NCBI GenBank assembly: GCA_013397935.1
Contig: VZRN01005156.1
Location: 160,059 to 224,058 of the forward strand
Direction: 5' to 3'
Source of the DNA: Dasyornis broadbenti
Taxonomy: Eukaryota; Chordata; Aves; Passeriformes; Dasyornithidae
Length of the DNA: 64,000 bases
Shown piece after piece: positions 50,802 through 62,836 of this stretch. The translations under genes and the position numbers were made by a program. Within the stretch, counting starts at the first letter, position 1. Every line of letters starts with the position of its first letter. The notes beneath the pieces were generated by a model. The model was given only the letters and a program-made list of their open reading frames with translations, was not told the DNA's origin and did not search any database.

Positions 50802-53239
50802 GTATAATCAAATCTTTTTTACAGACTGATTCAAACAGCTTAAAATTAAATTTGTAATATTGTGTACATTTAAAGGGGGGCAAGAAAAAAAGAAACAATT
50901 TAGGCTGAGCAGCAGCAATATATAATATTAAATGCTTTCCAACTTTGAATAGCAGTTCTAATGCAGCGCAGCTGAATTAATGGTTAACTATGGTTAATCA
51001 TGTATTTTATGAGACATAAATGAGCTTTACCTTATTTTCTGAGCGATGCATATATTTTTTACACTCTCCTTTTTTTTTTTTTTTTAATATAAATTCAATT
51101 TTGTTCTAAAAGTGTTATTTTCTGTTGAGCAGAAATCTTAGCCATGAGGTACAGTTTCAGCTCTCTGGCAGAGACTTAGTATTCAGCATTTGTGCAGACC
51201 TGATTATATTTGATTTTTGCTGCTTTTCGGTAGCTGATAGAAAACTGGACAGTCTTCCCAGTGCTATCTGTGGGTACAGCAAGAAAAGAACACACATGTC
51301 AAGAGTTCAAGACAAAAAATCCAAAACTCTGAACTAACATAAATTCTAAGACTTAATACCTAAAAATGTCATTGCAAACTTGAAATGTCCTTTCAGAATA
51401 CTCACTGTTTTGCAGTTTTTAGGCGTGTTTAGCCACCTGTAAAAGGAAATTTAGAGGGGCTGGATATTTGTTGAAATAAATGTTTCTCACTGTCCTTTCC
51501 TAAAGGAGCAGCTCCTGAGAAGTGGTGGACACCTCCTGCACACAGGGAAGTGTGAGTGGGAATAGTTACACACCTGACTTATGATATAAAGCAAATGCTG
51601 GTTTTTATCTATTAAATAAAATTATCACACAGTCCTTTAGTATAGTTTAAACTTAGAGAAGTGATGTTCATTTGCTCAGTATCAATGTTAAAAATACCGC
51701 AGTAATTTTAAACTATTTCCAAAGAGATTTCCTTTATTTGAGGAATTTAAATTCACTTTGACACACCGAAAGTATCTGCAGTGTCCTGGCAGAGTAATTT
51801 TGGTGCATTTCTAGTGTTGAATTTTATATTTAATTTTATATATCTGATCTACTCTATATTTAGGAGTCTCTGAATACTTGCAAATCTACCTGACATGAAT
51901 GTTACTGTTGCAGTGGAGTATCCTAAATTACAATTGCTTCCTCCTCTTAAGCCTTGTCCTTGGACTGTGAAGGAATGTCAGATATAAATTGTTACCTATT
52001 AGGGTTCAGTTGCTCATCAGCCTCATTATTTATGGTACCTAAAACATGCCCAGCTAAGGAGAAAAACAACCCCAAAAAATTACTGTTTGGGGAATGCAGG
52101 AGGCCAGCGAAGGGAAGTGCCCAGGCAAGTACCAGATCAAATGGTGACTGCTCCTTTTATTCCCATTTTCCCACCCAAATGGGATAAGGGCGTCTCTAGA
52201 GCCCCAAAGCCTGGAATGCTCCTTGCAGGGATATTCCTGCTGCTGTCTGTGATCTGGGCAGCTCAGCTGGAGCTGAGGGAGGTCCTGTAGCCTCAGTGAT
52301 GACAGGATGACAGCTTGTCTTTTGACTCAGGTGGGAGCAAGAACAAGAAGAAGTATCGAGGTCTGTCCCTGCTGTGGTTTTCCTGCTCAGAGTAGGGAAG
52401 AACCCAGGAAGTCCTAAGTGTCCTGAATGAACAAATTCATTCGAAGCAGGATGAAAACAGCCAGCACTTTAGATCTGGGATTTGCTGCTGCTTAATGAAC
52501 CCAGTGGGCATTCGGAATCATTTTATCCCTCTTCCCAAAACCGGCTTGGGTGAGCAGAGGTGGATGGGTGGGGAGTTCAGATAAATGGCTTCAATTTTGG
52601 TCCCTTTCTGGCTGACAGCATCCCGTTAAGATTTACGACCTGGTGCAGCGCATGCACGCTTCGCTGTGGAGGTTTAAATCATGTCATGTGAACTGGCCTT
52701 ACCTTTCCAGTGGAAAAAATGGTCCCCAGGTTCAGCACTTAGCAGTGAAACGCATTAATAGCACCACGTGCCTTAGGATAATAGTGCTATTAGCAGGCAG
52801 CACAACTCTGTGTACAAGTAATGGGGCTGCGTCTCTTTATAATAACATCTGGCACTTCTCTTGCACGCTCACGCAAGGATCTCAAAGCGTTCCATGAAAA
52901 GGGGGCTTGATCCTGTTGTCAGCAGAGCTGCACTGCTCAGTGGTTTGTTTTCTGCTGCCTCTTCTGCCATCTGAGGGATGCCCAGGCAGGTTGAGAACCC
53001 AGCCCAGCTGGGCTTTGTGGGAGGGTTGGCTCAGAGATGATTTGATGGCGATGGTGGAGCAGAATTAGCTCCAGGATGGCATTGGAAGGGAGAAGGGGTA
53101 ATGTAGAAAGGCTGACAGAGGCTTATGGCATGGAAGGAATGGGTACTGGCAAGAAGAGAGATCAGCCTTGGTTGAGAGCAGAAAATAATAAATAAATAAA
53201 ATGTAAAAGGTTGGTTCTGGGAATTTGAGTCTAAGGGGT
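50802..53239 (+). other. start of a long PKHD1 intron
   Basis: The next expected exon (human exon 36 equivalent) is not found here or anywhere to 64000, so this intron is at least 13.2 kb. A poly-T tract is at about 51069-51086, and a possible old repeat or conserved block at 52620-52900. Confidence -1.
52812..52900 (-). repeat. possible ancient interspersed repeat or conserved element
   Basis: On the minus strand it reads CGCTTTGAGATCCTTGCGTG, then GTGCCAGATGTTATTATAAA. This resembles the GCTTTGAGATCC...TATTATT end shared by several very old vertebrate repeats. Family not identified; low certainty. Confidence -1.
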
Positions 53240-53398
53240 ACAAGTGTTGACATCACCAAGGCTGCCAGAGTTCAAGGAACATTTGGAAAATGGTCTCAGG
53301 CATAAGGTAGGATTCTTGGGGTTGTCCTGTGCAAAGCCAGGAGTTGGCTTGGAGGATCCTTGTGGGTCTCTTCCAATTCAGGATATTCTATGATATGT
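53240..53398 (+). mobile_element. CR1 LINE 3' end, third type
   Basis: CACCAAGGCTGCCAGAGTTC, GATTCTTGGGGTTGTCCTGT, CAGGATATTCTATGAT. Confidence -1.
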
Positions 53399-53538
53399 CC
53401 ATTACTCTCTGATATCAGTTTTAGGGTGTTTTTTAATCAGTTTTATTACATACCTAATAGGACCTGTTCATATATCTCAGTAAGGAAGAGATTATTGTGA
53501 TTAATGGGATTTGATAGATTCAATAGGAAATTGAGCCA

Positions 53539-53612
53539 CCAAGATTAACTCAGTTGGTCAGAGCGTGGTGCTGATAACACCAAGAGTGTGGGTTTTATCC
53601 CTCTGTGGGCTA
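53539..53612 (+). pseudogene. tRNA-Ile-like sequence (tRNA pseudogene or head of a tRNA-derived SINE)
   Basis: Contains a near-consensus A box (TAACTCAGTTGG), D-arm, and an anticodon arm with perfect TGGTG/CACCA stem and loop CTGATAA (anticodon GAT, Ile). The B box has decayed (GGTTTTATCC for GGTTCGATCC). Acceptor and T stems no longer pair, so it is not a functional tRNA gene. Birds, notably songbirds, have a tRNA-Ile-derived SINE moved by CR1, which is one plausible source. Confidence -1.
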
Positions 53613-53857
53613 GAAACAGGAAATAGGGCTTTCACTATCACAAAAGATGGTTATTTTTTGAAAATGCAGACTGCTCATGTTACATGTGGGGCTCCCTTGA
53701 ATCAGACACTTGATTTTGGTGTTTAGGTTGAGCCCCTTTGACAACTTTTGAGCAGAATTCTCAGGAAAACAGCTGCATTTTCTGGGAGGTGCTGCAAAAA
53801 ATCCATCACTTAAGTTTTATACTTTCAAATCTGGTCTGTGAGGTGTTGCTTGCATGA

Positions 53858-53930
53858 ATCACAAAATCCTTAAGATTGGAAAAGACCTCCAGCAACATCA
53901 GGTCCATGGTTATAGTCAGAGATGGGCTCA
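53858..53930 (-). mobile_element. CR1 LINE tail fragment
   Basis: AATCACAAAATCCTTAAGAT, TGGAAAAGACCTCCAGCAAC: a worn reverse-complement CR1 end. Confidence -1.
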
Positions 53931-55409
53931 GATCTGAATCTAGAGGACTCGCAGAATTTCATGGAGTTTCAAGTTACTACCTGGAGATCTGTGATTTTCG
54001 TGGCAGACTTCATGAAATTTGAGTTCAACTTGGATTTTTCCTGGGGTCTGGTCCGTGTCCCACCACCCCCCAGAGAACAGTTTTTATGATTTTCTTTAGA
54101 AACTGATTTAAGTTCTTGCCTCACTTTGTGTTTGAAGTATTTTGCCCTGTATGACTTAATTAGGTCACAAGAAGTAAGCAGCAGGCCCCTGCCCCACTGT
54201 TGCATTCAGCATCATTAGTGTTTGTAACTTGCTCTGTTATTATCTAAGAAGAGTTGCACAATTATTTTTATTTCAGTATATAATGCAATTTAGCCTACTG
54301 AAAAGAGAGGGAGGGGAAAAAAAAAACCCCTAGCACTGATTGTATATCCCACAGGACTTAATTAGTTCACAGCTTCACGATGCACTGGATAATGGGAAGA
54401 TATGAATTAAATAATAAAAGGGAAGAGAAAAGTTCTGATGCTCACTCAGTACCTGTCCACTTCCACCTTGGCTGCATAATGCGATGTCAGCTCTGGTGAC
54501 ACTGATGAGATGTGCAAAACACCCTGAAAACATAGGGAGAGGATGCTCGTGGGAGGGTTTGACCGGGCTCGGATGGCTCTGAACCCATTATGCGCAGTGA
54601 GCCTTCCGATTATTATTCCTGATTGCTGGACCAGACCTAATCATGATGCAAATATGCTGTTGAGGCAGCGCATCCCTGCTCCCACTCCACCTCCTCTGCT
54701 GGCCCACATGGATGATGGAATGTTCAGCAGAGGGCAGATTCCATGGATTAAGTCAGTCACAGGGAATCTGAACTGGTATCCCAGTGAATTCCCTGCAACC
54801 CAACTCTCAAAGGGTCCCTGTTAAAGGGCACAAGGTTAACATAAAAAAACTTGCTGGATTAAAATGCCATCCTGGATTATGGCTCCGCCTGGATGTGCTG
54901 TACGGCCTTAAGTTTGTTTTTAACAGGGCTTTAAGGGAAGGTTTTGAGATTTAAGGAGTGGCTTAGAGAACTGAGCATCTGTGAATTCTTAGCTTGGTGG
55001 TTGATACAGGGATAACTGCTCTGTTCACTTCTCATAAAAGAAAAAAGAATAAAACCCCCACAAAGGCTGTGTCTGAGATATGTACAGTAACCTCAAAGAT
55101 CTTTCTGTTCAACTTCCACCTCATGCAATCAGGACTAGCTCTTCAAATCCCTTGGCTTCCTCTGCAGACCTTAGAATTATTCTTTTCCTTCTTTGCCTTT
55201 TTCTTTCCCCACTTAACCATCTGTCTGGATGCCCCAGTATCTGGAGGTGAGGAAAGAACTGACATAGTTTCAACCATTGCAGATATTTGGTGATTTACAA
55301 AGGTGGCAAATCCTAGGCAGCTTTCAGGGAGCATGGAAGGGTCTCTGGAAGCCCAGAGCAGCCTGGGCATAAAGGGCTGTTACTTCATCACTCACAGCAG
55401 GACTGATGC
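53931..55409 (+). other. intronic stretch without recognised features
   Basis: About 1.5 kb. No exon, repeat or RNA gene recognised. Confidence -1.
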
Positions 55410-55500
55410 CAAATCACAGAATGTTTTGCGTTGGAAGGGACATTAAAGATCATCTCATTCCAACCTCCTGCCATGGGCAGGGACAACCCTTGAGCACGTT
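55410..55500 (-). mobile_element. CR1 LINE tail
   Basis: AATCACAGAATGTTTTGCGT, GGAAGGGACATTAAAGATCA, CCATGGGCAGGGACAACC. Confidence -1.
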
Positions 55501-55721
55501 CTCCATCTTGAGGGTTTATGGATCATGCGAGGGATGGATGATCTGTAACTTGGTTACAAGTGATGGGAAGTGACTCCGCTCTTTCACTCTCATTTCAATG
55601 CCATCCCCATGTTGTGTGGATGCTTGATGGGTGCATTTTTGAGGGTGAAGGGCTCATACTCAGCCGTCCATGAGCGAAACCGCTACAGCAGACTAAGAGT
55701 GTTTAAAAAGGGTAGGGATCA

Positions 55722-55870
55722 TAGAGACACAGAATGGTTTGGGTTGGAAGGGACTTTGAAAGATCATCCAGTACCAATCCCACTGCCAGGGACAGAGACA
55801 CCTTCCACTAAACCAGGTTGCTCCAAGCCCCGTCCAACCTGGCCTTGGACACTTTCAGGAACAGGGAAGG
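55722..55870 (-). mobile_element. CR1 LINE 3' end
   Basis: AGACACAGAATGGTTTGGGT, GACACCTTCCACTAAACCAG, CCAACCTGGCCTTGGACACT. Confidence -1.
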
Positions 55871-56681
55871 AACAGAGCAGATTCCAGTTTGATATGGAGT
55901 TTCTTTGGAGTGGGTTAATAAAACAGCTGCCCTCTTCTCCACTTGATGGAGAATTGCAATATAATATGATATTTAGTTCCTGTGTGTCCATTTAGAGAGT
56001 GCAAAACACCAGAACCCTTTGTCTGGCCATGGGGATCAGTACTTGCTGAGGTTTGGGAATAGTTTCATTGGATTTATTAGGAAGAATCCTGATAGAACCT
56101 GACTTTATGTTGTCTTGGGCTGTGAGTGGAGCTCCTGGGTCCTTTGGCAGTGCAACCAGCCAAAAATAGCCATGTCACACAGGATGGGACATCAGGAGTA
56201 AGACTAGATGAAACTCTTCTATAATATTTTGTGTGTATTTTCATAAATGTGCACTTTTAACAGCCCAGCAAGCCCATCCTTGCATCTCCAAATTTCCTGT
56301 TTTCTTAACCTGATATCTTGGTCACAGTGTTATTTTCAGAAGGAGGTGGGGAATGCAATAAAACCCACCAAACCCTCACGGAAAAGAAGTGGAGCAGTCC
56401 ATAAAAAAACCCCAAAAACCTAATAAAAATAAACCCACAAAACCTGTCTTGGGGTGCGGAGGCTGCTGGAGCAGAGAGGTACCATCTGCAAGGTTGTTAA
56501 GATGTAGAGAACCAAGATGGGCTCTCCAGTAACCACAGGCAATGTGAAGAGATAAATGGTTGACCCGAGCCCGTGTCAGGCAAGGATTGATGCCACTATC
56601 AGCCCTAGTGCCTTTGCAATGATTTTTTAAAAAATCTCTGATAGAGTGTGTTATCTAGTTACTGGCACGAGGGCAATGGCC
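55871..56681 (+). other. intronic stretch without recognised features
   Basis: About 0.8 kb. Nothing recognised. Confidence -1.
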
Positions 56682-56962
56682 TGGAGGCAGCGAGGAGGAG
56701 GGGGGAGGAAGAAGGAGAGGAGGGGAGAGAGAGAGAGAGAAAGGGAAAAAAAGGTCATTCCAAGAGGACAATCTCTGTTGGACTAAATGAGAAAATAAGG
56801 GCCTTGCTCTGGAAGGGGAAGGTAAATAAATAAATAATAGGAGAAAGGGGCTGCTAGGTGTGAGAGGAAAGGATAAGCAAAATTGCTTCTCTTCCTTTCT
56901 CTGTTTTTCTTTCTTTTTTTTTTTTCATTCTTCCTTTTTTTTTTTTTTTTCCTCCTCCTTTT
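56682..56962. repeat. purine tract followed by pyrimidine tract
   Basis: 56682-56753 is almost all A/G (GGAGG, GAAGAAGG, (GA)n). 56885-56962 is almost all T/C (CTTCC, TTTTCTTTC, poly-T, CCTCCTCC). About 130 bp of ordinary sequence with an AAATAAATAAATAA run separates them. Confidence -1.
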
Positions 56963-57784
56963 AATGGTTTCAGCCTTGGGCTGCAATGGGAAATTTAGGC
57001 GATGTGCTTGTGGGGTGGTTTTATTTTCCTTTAACTTTTTGCTTCCTGATTTGAGGTTTAACTCTTTCCTCTCCTGCTGTCAGATCAAAAATGAAAGACA
57101 GAACTGTAACTTTCTCCTTCCCCCCACCCCACATTGTGAACAGCCTCTTGTTTTTATTTTCAGTCCCACCATCTTTCTAGTGTCTCTGAGGAGATTAGTT
57201 CCTGAATTGAAAGTGGCTTTCCAGGGAACTCTCATCTTCCCACCACTCATACTGCTGCACTTAGAGGTACATTGGAAGCTATTCCCGGGATATCCCCTGG
57301 ATGGGACATTATTATCCCCAGGATGGAATGCCAGTCCCTGTAATCCAAAGCACCTCAAAGCCTTTCCATATGCATTTAAACAAACCTGTGTGAAATCAGA
57401 ACTGAACATGGCATAGTTTAATGAGAACCGTGTTCCTTCTTCCCCCTCCATTTATCCCTGCTCCCAACCCTTAAGATAAACAGATTCAGAGTGAAAAATG
57501 CCATTTTGGAAGTGCCCCTCCAGGGAAGAGAAAGTAAATCTTTCCCTTCCTGTACAATAGGAAGGCTCCAGTAAGGGTCAGGAGGGTGTGGAGGAGCTCT
57601 CTGAGTGACTGTGGGCTCATGTCCTCTCCACTTGCTCCCAGGCACTTGCACAGAGTCCGGCTGCCACTTTGTTGTTTAATTATGGCAGAGACTTTAATTG
57701 AGTCCTTCAGCAATTAAGCATTTTAGAAGAGATAGGATTATCTGTGTTTGAAACCGTGGCTCTGGTTCTCCATCCATGGGTCTT

Positions 57785-57890
57785 GGTCTCATGGAACGGT
57801 TTGGGTCGGAAAGATCCTTAAGGATCATCTAGATCCTTCCACAAGACTGGATTGCTCAAAGCCCCATAAAACCTGGCCTTGTCTCAGCCT
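57785..57890 (-). mobile_element. CR1 LINE tail, rearranged
   Basis: CATGGAACGGTTTGGGTCGG, TTAAGGATCATCTAGATCC, then GATTGCTCAAAGCCCCATAA; the middle of the tail is deleted. Confidence -1.
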
Positions 57891-59607
57891 GGAGAAGGAG
57901 GTGGGAGTGTTGGATGCCTGGGACTGTGCTGGGGTGTCCAGCCTTGGGCTCTGAGTGAAGTTGGAGGGAAATCTTGTGCCTTCTCCATGGCTTGGCTCCA
58001 CATGTGTTTTCTGTGTGCCAGAGATACTGGCTGACCTACAACCCCTTCCCAAATATTTCTGGGGTCTGGCTCAGCACCCAGCAAGGACTGGGAGTTTGGT
58101 CACCCTCTACTGAGAGCTGGGAGATTGCAGTGGCATAGTCTTGGCCAGAGTGGGGTCATTGAAAGGATCTTTGATTGGTTGGGCCATGGATGTGGCTCTA
58201 AAGTTCAGAGTCTGGTACCTGGCCTGTCCTCTTGGATGAGGGCAGGATCAGGTGTCCCACCCCATCCACAAGAAGTGAGAAGAAGCCTTGGATAAAGTGT
58301 ACGGGAGGGGGGCACAGTTATGTTTTGCTTCTTTGAAAAAAAGTGGGTCAGTCCTGAGGATAACAAAAGTGTGAAAAGTTTGGTCTTGTAGTAAAACTGC
58401 TGATAACGATGGAAAGACACTCCATCTTGTATCATGGTTTCTTCTGTGCACAGAGTTTAGAGCAAGGGGATAGAGTAAGTTTCTTGTCTGGTTTTTTTTT
58501 CTAGTTTGATTTTTTTCTGGTTTTATTACTGTTGGTGTTATGACAAAGTTTAGCATAGACAGAAAATGAGAGCTAGTTGTACAGATAGAGGACAAACAAA
58601 TTGAAAGTAGGGAGAATTCAGTCCAGAGAGTGGTTATTAAAAACTTGAAAAATAATTGCTACAGCAGGAGGGCGAACCAGAGAATTCCATCTCTGTGCCA
58701 CAGCAAATCTACTCGAGGCTTCCCCCCGTCTCTAAGGAAAGGGTTAATTTGATGTGGTTGCCAGTAAAAGCAAGCTGTTTTCATGATGAGCCTGTAACAG
58801 CCGGGTGATAGACTGACTTAACAACTGCTTGCTAAATGCAGGGTACCATCCCCTGATTGGCAGCTCCCTAAGTGGAAGCCCCTCGTGTCCAATCTGTCCT
58901 CGTGAATTGCTGCAGAGCAAAGGACTTCATTAAGGGATCGTGAGGGGACCTTGTAAAAATCAGCAAATAATTACGCTGGCGCTGGGGAGGAGCGGAGGGG
59001 ACTGAGGGCTCTGTGGTCCCTGTGAAGAAAAGCAGATGTGCCAGGGCAGGGAAGCGTCAGGTGAAGTGGGTGCTATAAACACTTAGCCCTCAACGCTGGG
59101 TCTTCTCAATAAAAGCTCAGTTTAGCCCTGTCTATGGCTTTAACAAAATATTCCCAGTCAGCTCCATGGGTGGTGGAGGGCTGGGAGCTGTTAGCTCATA
59201 TTCAGTTAAATTTCAAATGTCAGTGCTCGTTAGTGGTGATTTTAGCCAAAGACAGTTTGTGAGGAGCTGGGTAAATTTGAACTTCCTCAAATAAAATTGA
59301 GGAAATAGATTGCTGTTTTGCTTATTGATTTATTTGCCTGCTTTCACACATCTTCTCTGGGTCTGGGATTCTGATCAAGGGTCAGGCTGAGTTTCACCCA
59401 CTGAGGGGCTGCAGTGCTTCCCCTTTCACACATACTCTCTTGCTCTTTCATTCTCTAATTCACCTTTATTTGCAGTTTTTCCTCCTGCCTTAACCTGTTT
59501 TTGGTGAGTAGAAGATGCAGACTTTGCTTTCAGTGTTGAGGGGAGGTTTTTCCTGAGCTCACCAGCAAACCTGTGAGGGCAGGCACAGGAAGGCAGCACG
59601 GACCATT
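57891..59607 (+). other. intronic stretch, 58600-59500 repeat-free and possibly conserved
   Basis: 1.7 kb without recognised transposons or exons. The second half is rich in homeobox-like TAATT/ATTA and CAATAAA motifs and is a candidate conserved non-coding block. Confidence -1.
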
Positions 59608-59855
59608 CTGAGGTAGATTTAAATCAGGTATTAGGGAGAAATGCTTCCCTGTGAGGGTGGTGAGGCCTTGACACAGGTTGCCCAGAGAAGCTGTGGCTGC
59701 CCCTGGATCCCTGGAAGTGTCCAAGGCCAGGTTGGATGCAGTTTGGCACAATCTGCTCCAGTGGAAGACGTCCCTGGCTATGGTAGAGAGTTAAATCTAA
59801 ATGGTCTTTAAGGTCTCTTCTCCCCCAAACCAGTCTGTGATTCCATGATTCTCTG
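59608..59855 (+). mobile_element. CR1 LINE 3' end
   Basis: GTATTAGGGAGAAATGCTTC, TTGCCCAGAGAAGCTGTGGC, CCAGTCTGTGATTCCATGAT. Confidence -1.
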
Positions 59856-61789
59856 AAATGAATCAGTTCAGGAGAAGTTGGGCAGTTGTTGTCACTCTGC
59901 AGTGACTTTTGGGAACTCTGTTGGGGTGAGTCAGGGGATGGAGCCAATGTGGCTTCAAAGCTGAGATGGCCTGGACAATGTTGCAGAAATTGAGGGGTTT
60001 TCATGCTGAAAGGACTGCAGTTGCTTGTCACTGGCATGGCCCCAAGCCAGCATTCAGTTTCAGGTACATGAAGCATTTGAAGATAGGTGCCATGGCTAAC
60101 AATTCTGGGTGAATTTCTCCAGGTAGTGATAGCTGACATTTCCACCTTTACCTACATCTTCATTTGTGTGCGTCCACTAGGATGGTTCCCAAACCTCTCC
60201 AAAACAAAATCCACCTCTGGCGTATTACTCAGCACAAATCTGCATCCCTTAGCACTTGAATGCATTCAGATACTGGGGTGAGGATGTGCCAGCAAGGATC
60301 CCTGAGTAAAAGTAAAATTTTATATTCTGCCAAATGAGTATCAGGCAGACAAATATGTGTGTGGGAGGGCAGCGAGTGGAGGCCATGGAGTGCAGCATTG
60401 CAGGAGATCTGCATTCCCAACAAAGATGAGCTGTTACAGCCATTACAGAAGGATGGCTTTACAGCTCAAACAGCAGCAGTTTGTGCTTTCAGCTCAAAGG
60501 CTTCTCAGTTCAGAGGGCAGTGTGTTGGTAAAGAGGTTCTCTCTCACGCTAGGTTCTCATCTTGTTGTCTGATTTGAATGAAGTTTGGGCTAAGACCTCT
60601 TGAAATGACAAGAGTGGTTACTGTCGCATGATGTGTGTGATGCTCTTTTTAGAGGAGGCGTTCTCATTCAGGGCAAGTGGTTCAAAGTGCACTAAATTAA
60701 CTTCAGCTGCCTTCTGGCTTCTGTTGTGGTACTGTCTGCACCCCTGAAATTGTCTATCTTGTGCCACTGTGAGCTCAAACTACTGAAAAAAATTAAAATT
60801 AAACAGATGGAAGCGCTGCTTCATTGAGAATCAGTTCTAATTTTAGCTACATAAAACAAATGTATTAAAGTGTACGTATCTGCTGCAGACATGCTCTCAT
60901 TTGGAAGGCGTCTTGTGTTGGGAATGTTCTCCCCTCTTTGTGCAGCGCCTTGCACAGTGGGATCGGAGGCTTTATCTGGATTTATTCACAGTTCAATAGA
61001 CACCCCTGACTGCAGGAAAATGGCATGGGTGTTCCCAGTGTTCTCAGTGCCACTCAGAGCTCAGATTCCCATTAGGAACTGGCAAATTCAGCTTGGAGTG
61101 ACAGCTGAAGGTGGCCTTTGCTGAGGCGTGACATCTTCCTTGCCCCCATAACCCGGTGATACCCTGTTGCTCCTGTGACCTTTCCTGCGTGAGTCCCATC
61201 TTCACCTTTTTACCTTTGTGGCAGATAAGTGTTTTTGATGATGACAATAAAGATACCACAAAGCACTTTTATTCTTGGTTGCCCCATCTGGGCTCTGCGT
61301 TTGATCCGAAGGGCCGGCGTTCCAGTCAGATTGCACTATCAGATGGAGCTGGCTCTATTTCCTGCATTATTCTTCCTGGCTGTACCACATTATGCAATTA
61401 TGTTTGCATTTAAACCTGAGCACTTACCTGTAATGATGCTGTGGCTCAGTCCATGATACATTAGAGCAGCAGATAATGCACGCAGATAGGCTGAAGGCAG
61501 CATGTTGTTGATGTGCTAAAGCTAAACAGGACACTGAGTTGGAAAGCGGGCTCTGAAAGCTCGCAGCTTGGGCTGGGCTGTTCCAAAAGCTCACATTGCT
61601 GAAATAACAGCCCTGCAGGGTGAGATTCTCTACCTGAGGGGCAGGTGAAGGATGGTCTACATTGCAGAAGTTGGACACTAACACTTTTGGTCGCTGCCAC
61701 CCACTTCTGCAGGAGCAGGAAATTCTTGGTGGCTGCTGGGAGTCCCAAATCCTGCACCCCTATAGCACAACATGAGAGGAAATGATTCT
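59856..61789 (+). other. intronic stretch without recognised features
   Basis: 1.9 kb. Short open frames present show no similarity to fibrocystin or another family I know. Confidence -1.
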
Positions 61790-62115
61790 TTCAGGACCTA
61801 AAGGAGGCTTAGAGGAAGGCTGGAGAGGGACTTTTCACAAGAACATGGAGTAATAGGACAAGGGGCCTTAAGCTAAAAGTTTTTTTAGATGGGATATTGT
61901 GAATAAATTCTTTGCCAGAGGGTGGGGAGGCCCTGGCACAGGGTGCCCAGAGAAGCTGCAGCTTTCCCTGCATCCCTGGAAGTGTCCAAGGCCAGGCTGG
62001 ACAGGGCTTGGATCAGCCTGGGATAGTGGAAGGTGTCCCTGCCCATGGCAGGGAGTGAAAGAGGATGAGCTTTAAGGACCCTTCCAGCCCAAGCCATTCC
62101 CATTCCATGATGCTG
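61790..62115 (+). mobile_element. CR1 LINE 3' end
   Basis: GGCTGGAGAGGGACTTTTCA, GGAGTAATAGGACAAGGGG, GGCACAGGGTGCCCAGAGAA, CCATTCCATGATGCT. Confidence -1.
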
Positions 62116-62599
62116 CACCTTAGAGAAGTGACTGTGCCTCCACTGCTGCCCAAGCCCTTTACACCTCATTACACCTGCAATTATTCCTGTGATGCAGGGA
62201 TAATTTTCAATGCTGCTGCTCTGCATTAGATCCTACCCTGGGCAGATGGTCATGCCCAGTAATAATCAATGGCCCTGGTGCTTTAGCTGAGGAGATGTGG
62301 ATGAAATTAAGGCAGAATCAACTTTTGTCCTTGGATTGTGTGATTTTGCTGTCTGGTCGCTGTATTTTATGCATAGGACAGACCAAGTTGTAGCCTACAC
62401 ACAGAGTTTGCCCTCTCCAAAGCACTTTTCAGTCTTTGCTCGGTAAATCACTGCAAACTCCCCGTGAGTCAGCTTTGCCGTGGAGATGGTTTGTATATCA
62501 GTTCACCTGTATTCCCTGTTTCCTTGGGAGCTGAGGGAAAGTCAGAGGCTGGAACCCACACCAGTGCTCTGACCTTCACAGCTTTGGACTCTTACAAGG

Positions 62600-62836
62600 G
62601 GTTCTAAAACACGAGAAGTTCTACCTCAAATTGAGGATGAACTTCTTTACACAGAAGGTGTTAGAGCACTGGAACAGCTGCCCAGGGAGGTTATGGAGCT
62701 CCCTCTCTGGAGACATTCCAAACCCACCTGGAGATGTTCCTGCATCACCTGCTCTGGGTGACCCTGCCTTGGCAGGGGGATTGGGCTGGATGATCTCCAG
62801 AGGTCCCTTCTATCCCAAACTACTCTGTGATTTGGT
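62600..62836 (+). mobile_element. CR1 LINE 3' end, fourth type
   Basis: GAACTTCTTTACACAGAAGG, GAGCACTGGAACAGCTGCCC, CTCTGGAGACATTCCAAACC, AACTACTCTGTGATT. Differs from the other tails in its middle part. Confidence -1.

Noticed and set aside
50981..51000. HNF1-like half sites (GGTTAACTA and GGTTAATCA)
   Set aside because: Neither completes the palindromic HNF1 consensus; such half sites are common in AT-rich introns.
53539..53612. Functional tRNA-Ile gene
   Set aside because: The B box, T stem and acceptor stem are degraded.
61156..61413. Possible further PKHD1 exon in the last 13 kb
   Set aside because: The peptides here and at 60087-60281 and 62973-63158 do not resemble the expected segment (around WSRTHSWFPERLPQDGDNV in human), and no correctly phased acceptor-donor pair was found.
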